20,927 nt of DNA from JBEIDK01 sp040383485. Its GTDB lineage: Bacteria; Bacteroidota; Bacteroidia; UBA4408. The notes under the pieces are model-generated. The model did not search any database. It was not told the DNA's origin and was given only the letters and a program-made list of their open reading frames with translations. Within the stretch, counting starts at the first letter, position 1, and each line of letters opens with the position of its first letter. Location of the stretch: assembly GCA_040383485.1 (NCBI GenBank), contig JBEIDK010000043.1:1-20927 (forward strand), in the 5' to 3' direction. This document shows positions 7,048-13,670 of this stretch, in pieces. The position numbers and the translations under genes are program-made.

Positions 7048-7665
7048 TTATAGAATGGTTATTTTATTTCGGCCTAGAATTATTAATCCTTCATTTTCTA
7101 GTTGTTTTAATAACCTGGAAATTACTACTCTAACAGTGCCCATTTCATTGGCAAGTTCCTCATGTGTAATAGTCAAGGTTCTGTCTTTGTTCAATTCAGA
7201 CTTTTCTTTCAGGAGTTTAATTAATCTTTCATCAGCTTTTTTAAAGGTAACTTCATTTACTACATTTAGCAGTTCTTCGAATCTTTTATGATATAATTTG
7301 AAGATATAGTCGAGCCACTCGGGTAATTCTTTAATCATTAAACTAACCTTGTCAATGGGTATAAAAAGTATTTCTGTTTCCTCTTCAGCAATTGCTTTTA
7401 CCTTGCTGGTGTCTTGGTGAATTCCTCCTAAGAAAGACATAATACAGCTTTCGCCGGTTCTTATATAATACAATAGAATTTCACGCCCATCTTCATCCAC
7501 TCTATGCACTTTTATGCTTCCTTTAGTAACAATAGGTATCGCTTTTATGTAAGAATTTTCATTGACAATTATTTCTCCTTCATGGAAAGTTTTTGAAAAT
7601 CCATATTCCAAAAGTTTCATTCTCATTTGAGGAGAGATGCTTAAATCAACAATGTTTGCTTGCAT
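7048..7665 (-). CDS. Crp/Fnr family transcriptional regulator
   Basis: A 205-residue regulator. Residues about 20-115 are the cNMP-binding-like beta barrel (FHEGEIIVNENSYIKAIPIVTKGSIKVHRV, then GREILLYYIRTGESCIMSF). A dimer helix follows (about 115-145), then a winged helix-turn-helix (ITHEELANEMGTVRVVISRLLKQLENEGLI, about 167-195). It has a single cysteine, C74, in the barrel, so it lacks the four-Cys cluster of classical FNR. Cyclic-nucleotide phosphate-binding residues are not evident. C74 could be the sensing residue (inference). It is divergent from the rhodanese/thioredoxin cluster, and this pairing suggests it senses sulfide, persulfide or redox stress. A 14-bp palindrome lies in its leader (7702-7715) and could allow self-regulation. 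Confidence 0.92.
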   Translation of the reverse strand: MQANIVDLSISPQMRMKLLEYGFSKTFHEGEIIVNENSYIKAIPIVTKGSIKVHRVDEDGREILLYYIRTGESCIMSFLGGIHQDTSKVKAIAEEETEILFIPIDKVSLMIKELPEWLDYIFKLYHKRFEELLNVVNEVTFKKADERLIKLLKEKSELNKDRTLTITHEELANEMGTVRVVISRLLKQLENEGLIILGRNKITIL

Positions 7666-7701
7666 ATTTTAATTCTAATCTGGTTTGTTTGTTAGTGAAT
7701 C

Positions 7702-7715
7702 ATGACTTAAATCAT
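7702..7715. promoter_or_regulatory. Imperfect palindrome, candidate Crp/Fnr operator
   Basis: ATGACTTAAATCAT matches its own reverse complement at 12 of 14 positions (ATGA and TCAT half-sites around TTAA-like centre). Its size and dyad symmetry fit a Crp/Fnr dimer. It lies downstream of the candidate minus-strand -7 element, that is, near the start of the regulator's own transcript, which would suit self-repression. Confidence 0.4.
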
Positions 7716-7731
7716 AAAGAAATCATGTATT

Positions 7732-7749
7732 AAGTAACAAAAGTAACAA
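7732..7749. repeat. Tandem 9-bp repeat AAGTAACAA x2
   Basis: Two perfect adjacent copies (7732-7740 and 7741-7749). The core GTAACAAA also forms the left half of the palindrome at 8228-8243 in front of the rhodanese genes, so it may be a shared half-site. Confidence 0.6.
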
Positions 7750-7815
7750 AGAAATGAATTGTATTGATTCAGATTTGCACTATTAAATAAATTATAAATT
7801 TTTAAATTAAAAAGC

Positions 7816-8022
7816 ATGAAAGCAAACATGGGAACAACAGACAAGGTTATCAGGATTTTGGTAGCCATTATTATTGCAGGTTTATATTTTTCAAACCAAA
7901 TTACTGGAACGGTAGCAATTGTTTTATTAGCATTAGCTGGTATTTTTATTGCAACTAGTTTTATAAGTTTCTGCCCGTTATACCTTCCATTTGGGTTTTC
8001 AACAAAAAAGAAGGAGAGCTAA
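7816..8022 (+). CDS. DUF2892 small membrane protein
   Basis: A 68-residue inner-membrane protein of the DUF2892 family, related to the membrane part of the rhodanese YgaP. MGTTDKVIRILVAIIIAGLYF (from residue 5) and TGTVAIVLLALAGIFIATSFISFCPLYLPFGFST are the two expected membrane helices plus the conserved FCPLYxPFG end. C53 is its only cysteine. Relatives are often next to or fused with rhodanese domains, as here. It is the first plus-strand gene after the divergent regulator. ATG at 7816 is chosen; ATG at 7828 (MGTTD) is also possible. Role: probably membrane docking or transport in sulfane-sulfur handling (inference). Confidence 0.88.
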   Translation: MKANMGTTDKVIRILVAIIIAGLYFSNQITGTVAIVLLALAGIFIATSFISFCPLYLPFGFSTKKKES

Positions 8023-8023
8023 T

Positions 8024-8218
8024 ATGAACTATATTGCTACACATAAGGTAACAGTTGCAGGAATAATATTTGGAGCAATAGCAGGATTTGCTTTTTATTA
8101 TTTTATAGGTTGCCAATCGGGTTCATGCGCCATCACATCGTCTCCGATTAACTCAACAATTTATGGTTTAATAATGGGAGGGTTACTTTTTAGTATGTTT
8201 AAGAAAGAGAAAAAATAA
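8024..8218 (+). CDS. DUF6132-like small membrane protein with GCxxGxC motif
   Basis: A 64-residue protein with two membrane helices (about 8-28 and 45-58). Between them is IGCQSGSCAITSSPINSTIYG, the DUF6132-type pattern, with C30 and C35. The gene starts 1 nt after the stop of the DUF2892 gene, so translation is probably coupled. AAGGAGAG at 8009-8016 gives a good Shine-Dalgarno match, rare in this phylum. An open frame extends upstream to a TTG at 7991 but overlaps the previous gene and lacks family resemblance. The paired cysteines on the membrane surface may carry thiol or persulfide groups (inference). Confidence 0.85.
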   Translation: MNYIATHKVTVAGIIFGAIAGFAFYYFIGCQSGSCAITSSPINSTIYGLIMGGLLFSMFKKEKK

Positions 8219-8227
8219 AATATTAAA

Positions 8228-8243
8228 TGTAACAAATGTTGCA
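8228..8243. promoter_or_regulatory. Palindrome TGnAACAnnTGTTnCA, candidate activator site
   Basis: TGTAACAAATGTTGCA matches its reverse complement at 12 of 16 positions. Its centre lies about 33 nt upstream of the centre of the TACCTTTG -7 element at 8265, that is near -40 from the expected start. This is the spacing of a class II Crp/Fnr-type activator site. The binder is inferred to be the neighbouring regulator. Confidence 0.45.
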
Positions 8244-8264
8244 AACTATAGCGTTGTTTCATTT

Positions 8265-8272
8265 TACCTTTG
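8265..8272 (+). promoter_or_regulatory. Bacteroidota-type -7 element (TACCTTTG) for the rhodanese operon
   Basis: An exact match to TAnnTTTG, 28 nt before the first rhodanese ATG at 8301. The -33 TTTG is poor (GTTG at 8238-8241, 23 nt away), which fits an activator-dependent promoter using the palindrome at 8228-8243. Its presence suggests that a second transcript starts here, separate from that of the DUF2892/DUF6132 pair. Confidence 0.5.
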
Positions 8273-8300
8273 TTCCAATAAATCAAATAATTAAAAGAAT

Positions 8301-8558
8301 ATGAGCAAGAAAATTGTTATAGATGTGAGGACTAAAGCTGAATTTGTAGGCGGTCACGTTTCAGGAAGCATTAATATTCCTTTACAAGAAATTCAACAAC
8401 ATGTTGACGATATTAAAATTATGGAGCAACCAATTATTCTGTGTTGTGCTAGCGGTGGTCGCAGCGGACAAGCAACACAATATTTAAGAAGTTTAGGCAT
8501 TGATTGTAAAAACGGAGGCTCATGGATGGATGTAAATTATGAAATAAATAAAAACTAG
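8301..8558 (+). CDS. Single-domain rhodanese (sulfurtransferase)
   Basis: An 85-residue, cytoplasmic, compact rhodanese. IDVRTKAEFVGGHVSGSINIPL (residues 7-28) is the opening motif. The active loop is CCASGGRS, in which C49 is the catalytic cysteine (C-x4-R with R54) that would carry the persulfide; C48 before it is a neighbour. The NGGSWMD end is typical. It moves sulfane sulfur between donors such as thiosulfate or glutathione persulfide and thiol acceptors; the physiological partner is unknown. It is the first gene after the palindrome/-7 promoter and is followed 2 nt later by a second rhodanese. Confidence 0.93.
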   Translation: MSKKIVIDVRTKAEFVGGHVSGSINIPLQEIQQHVDDIKIMEQPIILCCASGGRSGQATQYLRSLGIDCKNGGSWMDVNYEINKN

Positions 8559-8560
8559 AT

Positions 8561-8872
8561 ATGATACAAACATTAAAAAATATTTTTGGTTTAGGTCCTA
8601 AAGTAGATTATGCGGCCTTGGTAAAAAATGGAGCTTCAATAATAGATGTTAGAACTCCAGGAGAATACCAATCAGGACATATTAAAGGTTCTATAAATAT
8701 TCCACTGCAAAGCTTAAATAGCAATATTGCAAGGATTAAAAAAGACAAGCCTGTTATTACTTGTTGTGCCAGTGGTATGCGCAGCGCATCTGCAAAAAGT
8801 ATTTTATTATCAAGCGGATTTGCCGAAGTACATAACGGTGGTGGTTGGATGAGTTTAAAAAATAAATTATAG
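8561..8872 (+). CDS. Single-domain rhodanese, second copy
   Basis: A 103-residue rhodanese with an extra N-terminal segment (MIQTLKNIFGLGPKVDYAALVKNG) before IIDVRTPGEYQSGHIKGSINIPL. The active loop is CCASGMRSASA, with C69 as catalytic cysteine and R74 closing the loop; the end is HNGGGWMSLK. It is clearly related to the upstream copy (same CCASGxRS loop), so the pair looks like a diverged tandem duplication. The loops differ at one residue (G versus M), which could alter acceptor choice. No signal peptide, so cytoplasmic. Confidence 0.93.
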   Translation: MIQTLKNIFGLGPKVDYAALVKNGASIIDVRTPGEYQSGHIKGSINIPLQSLNSNIARIKKDKPVITCCASGMRSASAKSILLSSGFAEVHNGGGWMSLKNKL

Positions 8873-8876
8873 TAGT

Positions 8877-9119
8877 ATGTTACAGCGCGTTACAACTGGG
8901 TGGACATTCATTAGGGTTCTTTATCTTGTTATGGGAATAATTGTTATTGGTCAGGCTCTATCGCAACAGCAATGGCTAGGGGTATTGTTTGGTGGATATT
9001 TTGCTTCTATGGGATTATTCAGTTTTGGATGTGCAGCAGGTAATTGCTATGTAATACAATCAAATAATAATTCGTCAAAAAATAATAGTGAAGAAATTAG
9101 TTACGAAGAAGTAAAATAG
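8877..9119 (+). CDS. Small two-helix membrane protein with GCAAGNC motif
   Basis: An 80-residue protein with hydrophobic helices at about 10-28 and 33-51, then FGCAAGNCYVI (C52, C57) and a polar tail rich in Asn and Ser ending SYEEVK. It resembles the YgaP/DUF2892-type membrane proteins found beside rhodaneses, but I cannot name a family. The Cys pattern GC-x2-G-x-C is the same as in the DUF6132-like protein at 8024, although the two do not otherwise align. The gene starts 4 nt after the second rhodanese and 5 nt before the DUF983 gene, clearly within the operon. Confidence 0.8.
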   Translation: MLQRVTTGWTFIRVLYLVMGIIVIGQALSQQQWLGVLFGGYFASMGLFSFGCAAGNCYVIQSNNNSSKNNSEEISYEEVK

Positions 9120-9124
9120 ATAGT

Positions 9125-9529
9125 ATGTCTCTTATTCATATTCCATATTCAGTTTTTGCAAATAAATGTCCTCGTTGTCATAAGGGAAAGGTACTGAGTA
9201 GCTCAAATCCTTTAAAGTTATCGACCTTGTTAGACACAGAAAAAACATGTTCGCATTGTCATTTAAAATATGAAAAGGAAGTAGGATTTTTTACTGGCGC
9301 ACTATATGTTTCATATGCCATGATGTCGGGAATGTTTATTGTGGCTTATGTATTGCAACTTACAATTTTAGATTGGGATACTGCCTACTTTGCCCTTTTT
9401 ATGTTAATTCTGATACTTACAACATTCCCATTTATTGCCAGGTGGTCAAGGGTTTTATGGCTTAATATTTTTGTTAGTTATCATCCAGATGACAATTATA
9501 AGGACTTAGAAATTAAGGACAAAAAATGA
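9125..9529 (+). CDS. DUF983 zinc-ribbon membrane protein
   Basis: A 134-residue protein of the DUF983 family. An N-terminal zinc ribbon uses C15-PR-C18 and C42-SH-C45 (KCPRCHKGKV, then CSHCHLKYEKEVGFFTGA). Two membrane helices follow (about 58-80 and 86-106), and the conserved ARWSRVLWL leads to a charged tail. The family's function is unknown. The ribbon may hold Zn2+ and be sensitive to thiol oxidation. It is co-directional in the cluster with 5 nt to the preceding gene. Confidence 0.88.
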   Translation: MSLIHIPYSVFANKCPRCHKGKVLSSSNPLKLSTLLDTEKTCSHCHLKYEKEVGFFTGALYVSYAMMSGMFIVAYVLQLTILDWDTAYFALFMLILILTTFPFIARWSRVLWLNIFVSYHPDDNYKDLEIKDKK

Positions 9530-9567
9530 TAGTAGTATTTTCTACCGAACCATAAATAAATATCGAA

Positions 9568-9846
9568 ATGAACACACAAATTTTAATTGAAAACTTGAAA
9601 TGTAATGGTTGTGCAAGCACTATTACAAAAACCGTTAATTCTTTTAAAGGAGTTACCGGAGTTAAGGTAAATGTTGAAGACGAAATCATCAACATTGAGC
9701 ATGATGAAAACTTGGATTTAAACGATTTAAAACACAAACTTAAAAGTATTGGCTATCCTGAACGCGATACAATTCATGGTATTGACAAGGCCTTTACAAA
9801 TGCTAAGTCATATGTGAGTTGTGCAATTGGTAGAATAACAAATTAA
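9568..9846 (+). CDS. HMA-domain heavy-metal-binding protein
   Basis: A 92-residue protein. Residues 3-66 form a ferredoxin-like heavy-metal-associated domain (ILIENLKCNGCASTITKTVNSFKGVTGVKVNVED, ending LKSIGYP), with C12 and C15 as the C-x2-C metal site. The usual GMxC is here LKCNGC, which is common in Bacteroidota HMA proteins. An extension (67-92) ends with C85. A copper (or similar soft-metal) chaperone or sensor role is typical. Here it sits in a thiol/persulfide cluster, 5 nt before thioredoxin, so delivery of metal or protection of the thiol system from copper is plausible (inference). Confidence 0.87.
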   Translation: MNTQILIENLKCNGCASTITKTVNSFKGVTGVKVNVEDEIINIEHDENLDLNDLKHKLKSIGYPERDTIHGIDKAFTNAKSYVSCAIGRITN

Positions 9847-9851
9847 AGATT

Positions 9852-10148
9852 ATGGCAACATTTACCGAAATAATAAATTCTGATAAGCCCGTATTGATTG
9901 ATTTTTTTGCTGAATGGTGCGGGCCTTGCAAAATGATGAAACCTATTTTAGAAGATTTAAAAACGAAAGTTGGAGATGCTGCAACTATTATAAAAATTGA
10001 TGTAGACAAAAACCCTCAAATTGCCGCGCAATATCAGATACAAGGTGTTCCAACCCTCATGATTTTTAAAAAGGGTCAATCAAAATGGCGACAATCTGGG
10101 GTTGTTCCTGCATCAGAATTGGAGAAATTAATCAATCAACATAAGTAA
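9852..10148 (+). CDS. trxA: Thioredoxin
   Basis: A 98-residue cytoplasmic thioredoxin with the classical WCGPC active site (W22, C23, C26), the buried acidic position in FFAEWCGPC, and the cis-proline P67 in QGVPTLMIF. It reduces disulfides and, in this context, probably releases sulfide from persulfides formed on the neighbouring rhodaneses (inference from established thioredoxin chemistry). It is shorter than the usual 105-110 residues because of a trimmed N-terminus. The gene starts 5 nt after the HMA gene. Confidence 0.93.
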   Translation: MATFTEIINSDKPVLIDFFAEWCGPCKMMKPILEDLKTKVGDAATIIKIDVDKNPQIAAQYQIQGVPTLMIFKKGQSKWRQSGVVPASELEKLINQHK

Positions 10149-10286
10149 TTTATGTTTAGTCGTCAACATTAATCTATAGGAATATTAAATAGGAAAAGAA
10201 CATTTTATAAATCAGTAGATTCTTGTTTATTTGCTCCTCTATCAAATTAAAAGTAATTCTTTTACTGAAGTATTAATAAAATAACC

Positions 10287-11015
10287 ATGAAATTAAATTC
10301 ACTCTTAAGCACATCATTACTAGCTGTTGCACTTCTATTGTATTCATGCACCACAGGTATTTCTCAAAATGCAAATAATACCTTGGCTGCAAAGGAGTAT
10401 TCAAAAAAGTTAAATGAAACCAAGGAAGCATTTGTTTTAGATGTTCGTACGCCCGAAGAATTTGCTACAGGACATTTGAAGAACGCCACAAATATTAATT
10501 TTTATGATAATAATTTTGGCGAACAAATAGGTAAGTTAGATAAACAGAAAACTGTTTTTGTATACTGTAAAGGAGGAGGCAGAAGTGCACAAGCTGCTTC
10601 TCAATTAAGTCAAGCAGGATTTAAGAATGTATATGATTTGAACGGTGGTATCATGGCATGGGACAATGAGAATTTACCTATTGTAACTGCAAGTAACGTT
10701 GCGCCTTCAGATAAATTTACGCAACAAGACTATGATAAATTACTTGCTGATAATAAATTTTTAATGATTGATTTTTATGCAACATGGTGCATCCCTTGTA
10801 AAAAAATGGAGCCAAGTCTTGAGAAAATATCAAAAGAATTCGCTGGAAAATTGGTAGTTAGAAGGGTAAATGTTGATGAAGCTCCAACACTCTGTAAAGC
10901 ATTAAGAATAGAAGGTATTCCTGTAATTGCCATTTATAAAGATGGCAAAGAAACAAGAAGAACTGAAGGTTTTAAAAGTGAAGAAGAATTGAGGAAAATG
11001 ATTGTTGAAAAGTAA
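10287..11015 (+). CDS. Exported rhodanese-thioredoxin fusion lipoprotein
   Basis: A 242-residue protein. A lipoprotein signal peptide ends in LYSC with C21 as the lipidated cysteine (Tyr at -2 is unusual). Residues about 35-135 form a rhodanese domain (VLDVRTPEEFATGHL, loop CKGGGRS with C94 and R99, DLNGGIMAW). Residues about 143-242 form a thioredoxin domain (FYATWCIPCKKMEP with C168 and C171, cis-Pro P212 in GIPVIAIY). The fusion joins a persulfide carrier to a reductant or oxidant outside the cytoplasm. The WCIPC site differs from the cytosolic WCGPC and may give a different redox potential. A 138-nt gap separates it from trxA, so it may have its own promoter, but none was clear. Confidence 0.9.
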   Translation: MKLNSLLSTSLLAVALLLYSCTTGISQNANNTLAAKEYSKKLNETKEAFVLDVRTPEEFATGHLKNATNINFYDNNFGEQIGKLDKQKTVFVYCKGGGRSAQAASQLSQAGFKNVYDLNGGIMAWDNENLPIVTASNVAPSDKFTQQDYDKLLADNKFLMIDFYATWCIPCKKMEPSLEKISKEFAGKLVVRRVNVDEAPTLCKALRIEGIPVIAIYKDGKETRRTEGFKSEEELRKMIVEK

Positions 11016-11100
11016 TTTTAGCTTGTTTCAATCTTATTTTGAATTATTAAGTTTCGATAAAATGGAAATTGGATAATCGTCGAATAATTTATAATTTTAA

Positions 11101-11493
11101 ATGAATAAAATTATATCTTACTTTATGATGAATCATCTTGAGAGTTTTTATTTAAATCACAAGGAGCCAAATCAATCATGTTTGTTAGCGTTGAAAAATA
11201 TAATTTTAACACATGATAAAAACATAACATCAGAATGGAAATATGGAATGCCATTTTTTTACTATAAGGGAAAAATGTTTTGTTACCTGTGGGTTCACAA
11301 AAAGTTTAAGAAGCCTTATATTGGATTTATAGAAGGGATTCATTTGAATGATGCAAATCTTATTCAAGAAAATCGTGCTAGAATTAAGATTATGCTTCTT
11401 AATCCAAATGAGGATTTACCCAAGGAGCTGATTGATTTGATTTTAGAAAAAGCTATAAAGTTATATTTGGAAGGAGTAGTGAAGATAAAGTGA
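11101..11493 (+). CDS. DUF1801 family protein (YdhG-like)
   Basis: A 130-residue cytoplasmic protein with the full DUF1801 pattern: SCLLALKNIILTHDKNITSEWKYGMPFFYYKGKMFCYLWVHKK, then PYIGFIEGIHL and LNPNEDLPKELIDLILEKA. The family has a frataxin-like/YdhG fold and no settled biochemical role. The first Met (11101) adds MNKIISYF to the family core; MMNHLESFYL at 11125 is a possible alternative start. It lies 85 nt after the rhodanese-thioredoxin gene and is probably not part of the same function. Confidence 0.88.
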   Translation: MNKIISYFMMNHLESFYLNHKEPNQSCLLALKNIILTHDKNITSEWKYGMPFFYYKGKMFCYLWVHKKFKKPYIGFIEGIHLNDANLIQENRARIKIMLLNPNEDLPKELIDLILEKAIKLYLEGVVKIK

Positions 11494-11665
11494 TTATTTT
11501 ATAACCCAGTAGTTGTCAAATTTTTTAGCCTAACTACATGCTATTAATTTAGAATTGTTTTGTAATTATAATTTCAAAGATTCATTAAAAAAAAGGATGA
11601 TATTTGAATTTGTTTATTTTGAACTAGTAAAAGTTAACTAAACTCTAATTTTAAGAATTTCATTT

Positions 11666-12364
11666 ATGCGTGATGCTAAATTTTTATCACTATTTTTTTA
11701 TATCTCATTAACCGTTAGTTTATCAGCACAGAATAAATCTCAAAAAATAAAGTTTTATGCTGTTAATAATTTGATAGCAATAAAAAATAGTGATTATTTC
11801 AAAATAAATGGAAACGATTCAATAAAAATTGACGAACTGAAATTTTATATTTCGAACATTCAATTTTTGAAGGATACAGAAGTTTTATTTCAAGAAATTA
11901 ATAGTTATCATTTGGTAGATATTTTTGATTCATCTTCAATAAATATTGATATACCAAAAGAATATTTAATCAATATCAATAAAATTAAATTCAATTTAGG
12001 CATAGATAGTATAACAAATGTAAGCGGAGTATTTGGTGGAGATTTAGACCCAACTAAAGGTATGTATTGGACTTGGCAAAACGGTTATATTAATTTTAAG
12101 TTAGAAGGGAAAAGTAATATTTGTAAAAGTAGTGGAAATGAATTTATATTTCACTTGGGAGGGTATCAAAACCCTTTTTCTGCGTTTCAAACAATTAATT
12201 TAGACTTGCCCTTGAATTGTCGAATCAATATTTATTTGGATTTATCAAGTTTGCTTTCATATATAGACTTAGGAAAACAAAACCATATTATGTCTCCCGG
12301 AGAGTCTTCAAAAATAATGTCGACAAAAGTTGCAAATTCATTTTTTACTAATCTGAAACAATGA
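11666..12364 (+). CDS. MbnP-like periplasmic copper-binding protein
   Basis: A 232-residue exported protein (signal peptide about 1-21, ending LSAQ). The central motif GMYWTWQNGYINFKLEG (132-148, with W135 and W137) and FHLGGYQNP (H163) are those of the MbnP family. Near the end, QNHIMSPGES gives a second conserved His (H207). In methanobactin-related systems the di-heme partner MbnH converts a Trp of MbnP to kynurenine, creating a copper site. That the same happens here is inferred from the motif and the partner gene. Its stop overlaps the MbnH start in ATGA (12361-12364), so translation is coupled. C153 and C185 are present; whether they pair is unknown. No methanobactin precursor or biosynthesis genes are near. 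Confidence 0.8.
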   Translation: MRDAKFLSLFFYISLTVSLSAQNKSQKIKFYAVNNLIAIKNSDYFKINGNDSIKIDELKFYISNIQFLKDTEVLFQEINSYHLVDIFDSSSINIDIPKEYLININKIKFNLGIDSITNVSGVFGGDLDPTKGMYWTWQNGYINFKLEGKSNICKSSGNEFIFHLGGYQNPFSAFQTINLDLPLNCRINIYLDLSSLLSYIDLGKQNHIMSPGESSKIMSTKVANSFFTNLKQ

Positions 12365-13386
12365 AAAAGATTGGATTGCTTTTTTTTCTTTTTTTAGGAT
12401 TCTTTTCATTTAAAAAAAATGATGTATGGTACTCAAATTTAAAATTGCCAAAGCAGTTTGAACGGCCAGTGTATGATTTTACAAGGAACCCCATAACCGA
12501 ATCAAAAATATTACTTGGTAGGGTTTTATTTTATGACCCTATTCTATCAAACAATAATACAATTTCATGCGCTAGTTGCCATTCGCAATATAATGCTTTT
12601 GCACACATAGACCATGCCTTAAGTCATGGAATTGATGATAAAATAGGTAAAAGAAATGCCCCTGCACTAATGAACTTAGCATGGCAAAAATCTTTTATGT
12701 GGGATGGAGCAATAAATCATTTGGACATGCAGTCTTTAGCCCCAATTAGTAATAAGGATGAAATGGGTGAAACAATATCAAATGTGGTTTCTAAACTAAA
12801 TAAATCTATTAAATATCGTAGTTTATTTTATAAGGCTTATAAAGATAGCAGCGCAACTGGAGAAAAATTATTAAAGTCTATTTCTCAATTCATGCTAACA
12901 CTAATAAGTGCTAACTCAAAGTATGATAGTGTTGCTAACAATCAAGCAAAATTTACTTCTCAAGAACAAAGTGGATATTCACTCTTTAAAAACTATTGTG
13001 CATCTTGTCATAAGGAGCCATTATTTACTAATTCTGAATTTGAAAACAATGGATTAGATATTGATACATTATTAAATGACTCCGGAAGAATGAAGGTAAC
13101 AAATAATAGAGCTGATTATTTGACTTTTAAGGTTCCAACATTGCGCAATGTAGAATTTACATATCCTTATATGCATGATGGAAGAATGAAAAATTTGTCT
13201 GATGTGATAAAACATTATTCATCGGATTTAAGCCATAAAAAATTTCTTTCACCAAAATTAAATTCATCTATTGTTTTATCTTCTAATCAAAGAGTTGATT
13301 TAATTGCTTTTTTACTTACCCTTACTGATAAAGAATTTCTGTTTAATCCTAATCACGGTTACCCTAAGGAAGTATTATTGAAATAG
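12361..13386 (+). CDS. MbnH/MauG-like di-heme cytochrome c peroxidase family enzyme
   Basis: A 341-residue exported enzyme with two haem c sites, CASCH at 70-74 and at 213-217. MWDG (W114) is the Trp expected between the haems. YMHDGRMKNLSDVIKHY puts Y286 where classical peroxidases have the axial Met and MauG has Tyr, so the second haem is probably His/Tyr-ligated as in MauG and MbnH rather than His/Met. This favours a protein-modifying oxidase, acting through a bis-Fe(IV)-type state, over a simple peroxide scavenger (family knowledge plus inference). The signal peptide is short (about 1-18) with no lipobox. It is coupled to the MbnP gene by a 4-nt overlap. Confidence 0.87.
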   Translation: MKKIGLLFFLFLGFFSFKKNDVWYSNLKLPKQFERPVYDFTRNPITESKILLGRVLFYDPILSNNNTISCASCHSQYNAFAHIDHALSHGIDDKIGKRNAPALMNLAWQKSFMWDGAINHLDMQSLAPISNKDEMGETISNVVSKLNKSIKYRSLFYKAYKDSSATGEKLLKSISQFMLTLISANSKYDSVANNQAKFTSQEQSGYSLFKNYCASCHKEPLFTNSEFENNGLDIDTLLNDSGRMKVTNNRADYLTFKVPTLRNVEFTYPYMHDGRMKNLSDVIKHYSSDLSHKKFLSPKLNSSIVLSSNQRVDLIAFLLTLTDKEFLFNPNHGYPKEVLLK

Positions 13387-13670
13387 AGTTTTTGGTTATT
13401 CCTAAAATAATAAATTAAATATAGTTGCAAGAATCAATTCATTAAATAAATCTGTAATTTTATAACAACTCTAGATTATACATGTTTTAATTTTGTAGCA
13501 TATTTTATATTTTAAAATAAAATAAGATTTATTTTAGAATGAAAAAAAAATTTAAAAAACTTAAATATTAATGTATCTGAAATGACCAATGATATTTATA
13601 TTTTGAAAACCAAGAACAGCATTAAACGACATATTACATTGACAAAATAATATTGCATAATAATTTACAA

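Larger units (their letters stand above)
7666..7815. promoter_or_regulatory. Divergent regulatory region between the regulator and the redox cluster
   Basis: This 150-nt gap drives both directions. For the minus strand, TACTTTTG (reverse complement of 7738-7745) matches TAnnTTTG. For the plus strand, TTTG (7774-7777) and TAAATTTT (7795-7802), 17 nt apart, are a weaker -33/-7 pair. Three ATCAT words start at 7699, 7711 and 7722, about one helical turn apart. A tandem 9-mer lies at 7732-7749. These make it a likely operator region, though the binding protein is inferred from position only. Confidence 0.5.

Noticed and set aside
13518..13536. TAAAATAA / TTATTTTA hairpin before the YHYH gene
   Set aside because: AT-only 8-bp stem in very AT-rich DNA; expected by chance and not at a gene end.
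13653..13670. TTG start of the YHYH gene
   Set aside because: It adds six residues in front of a clean signal peptide that starts with MKKR at 13671.
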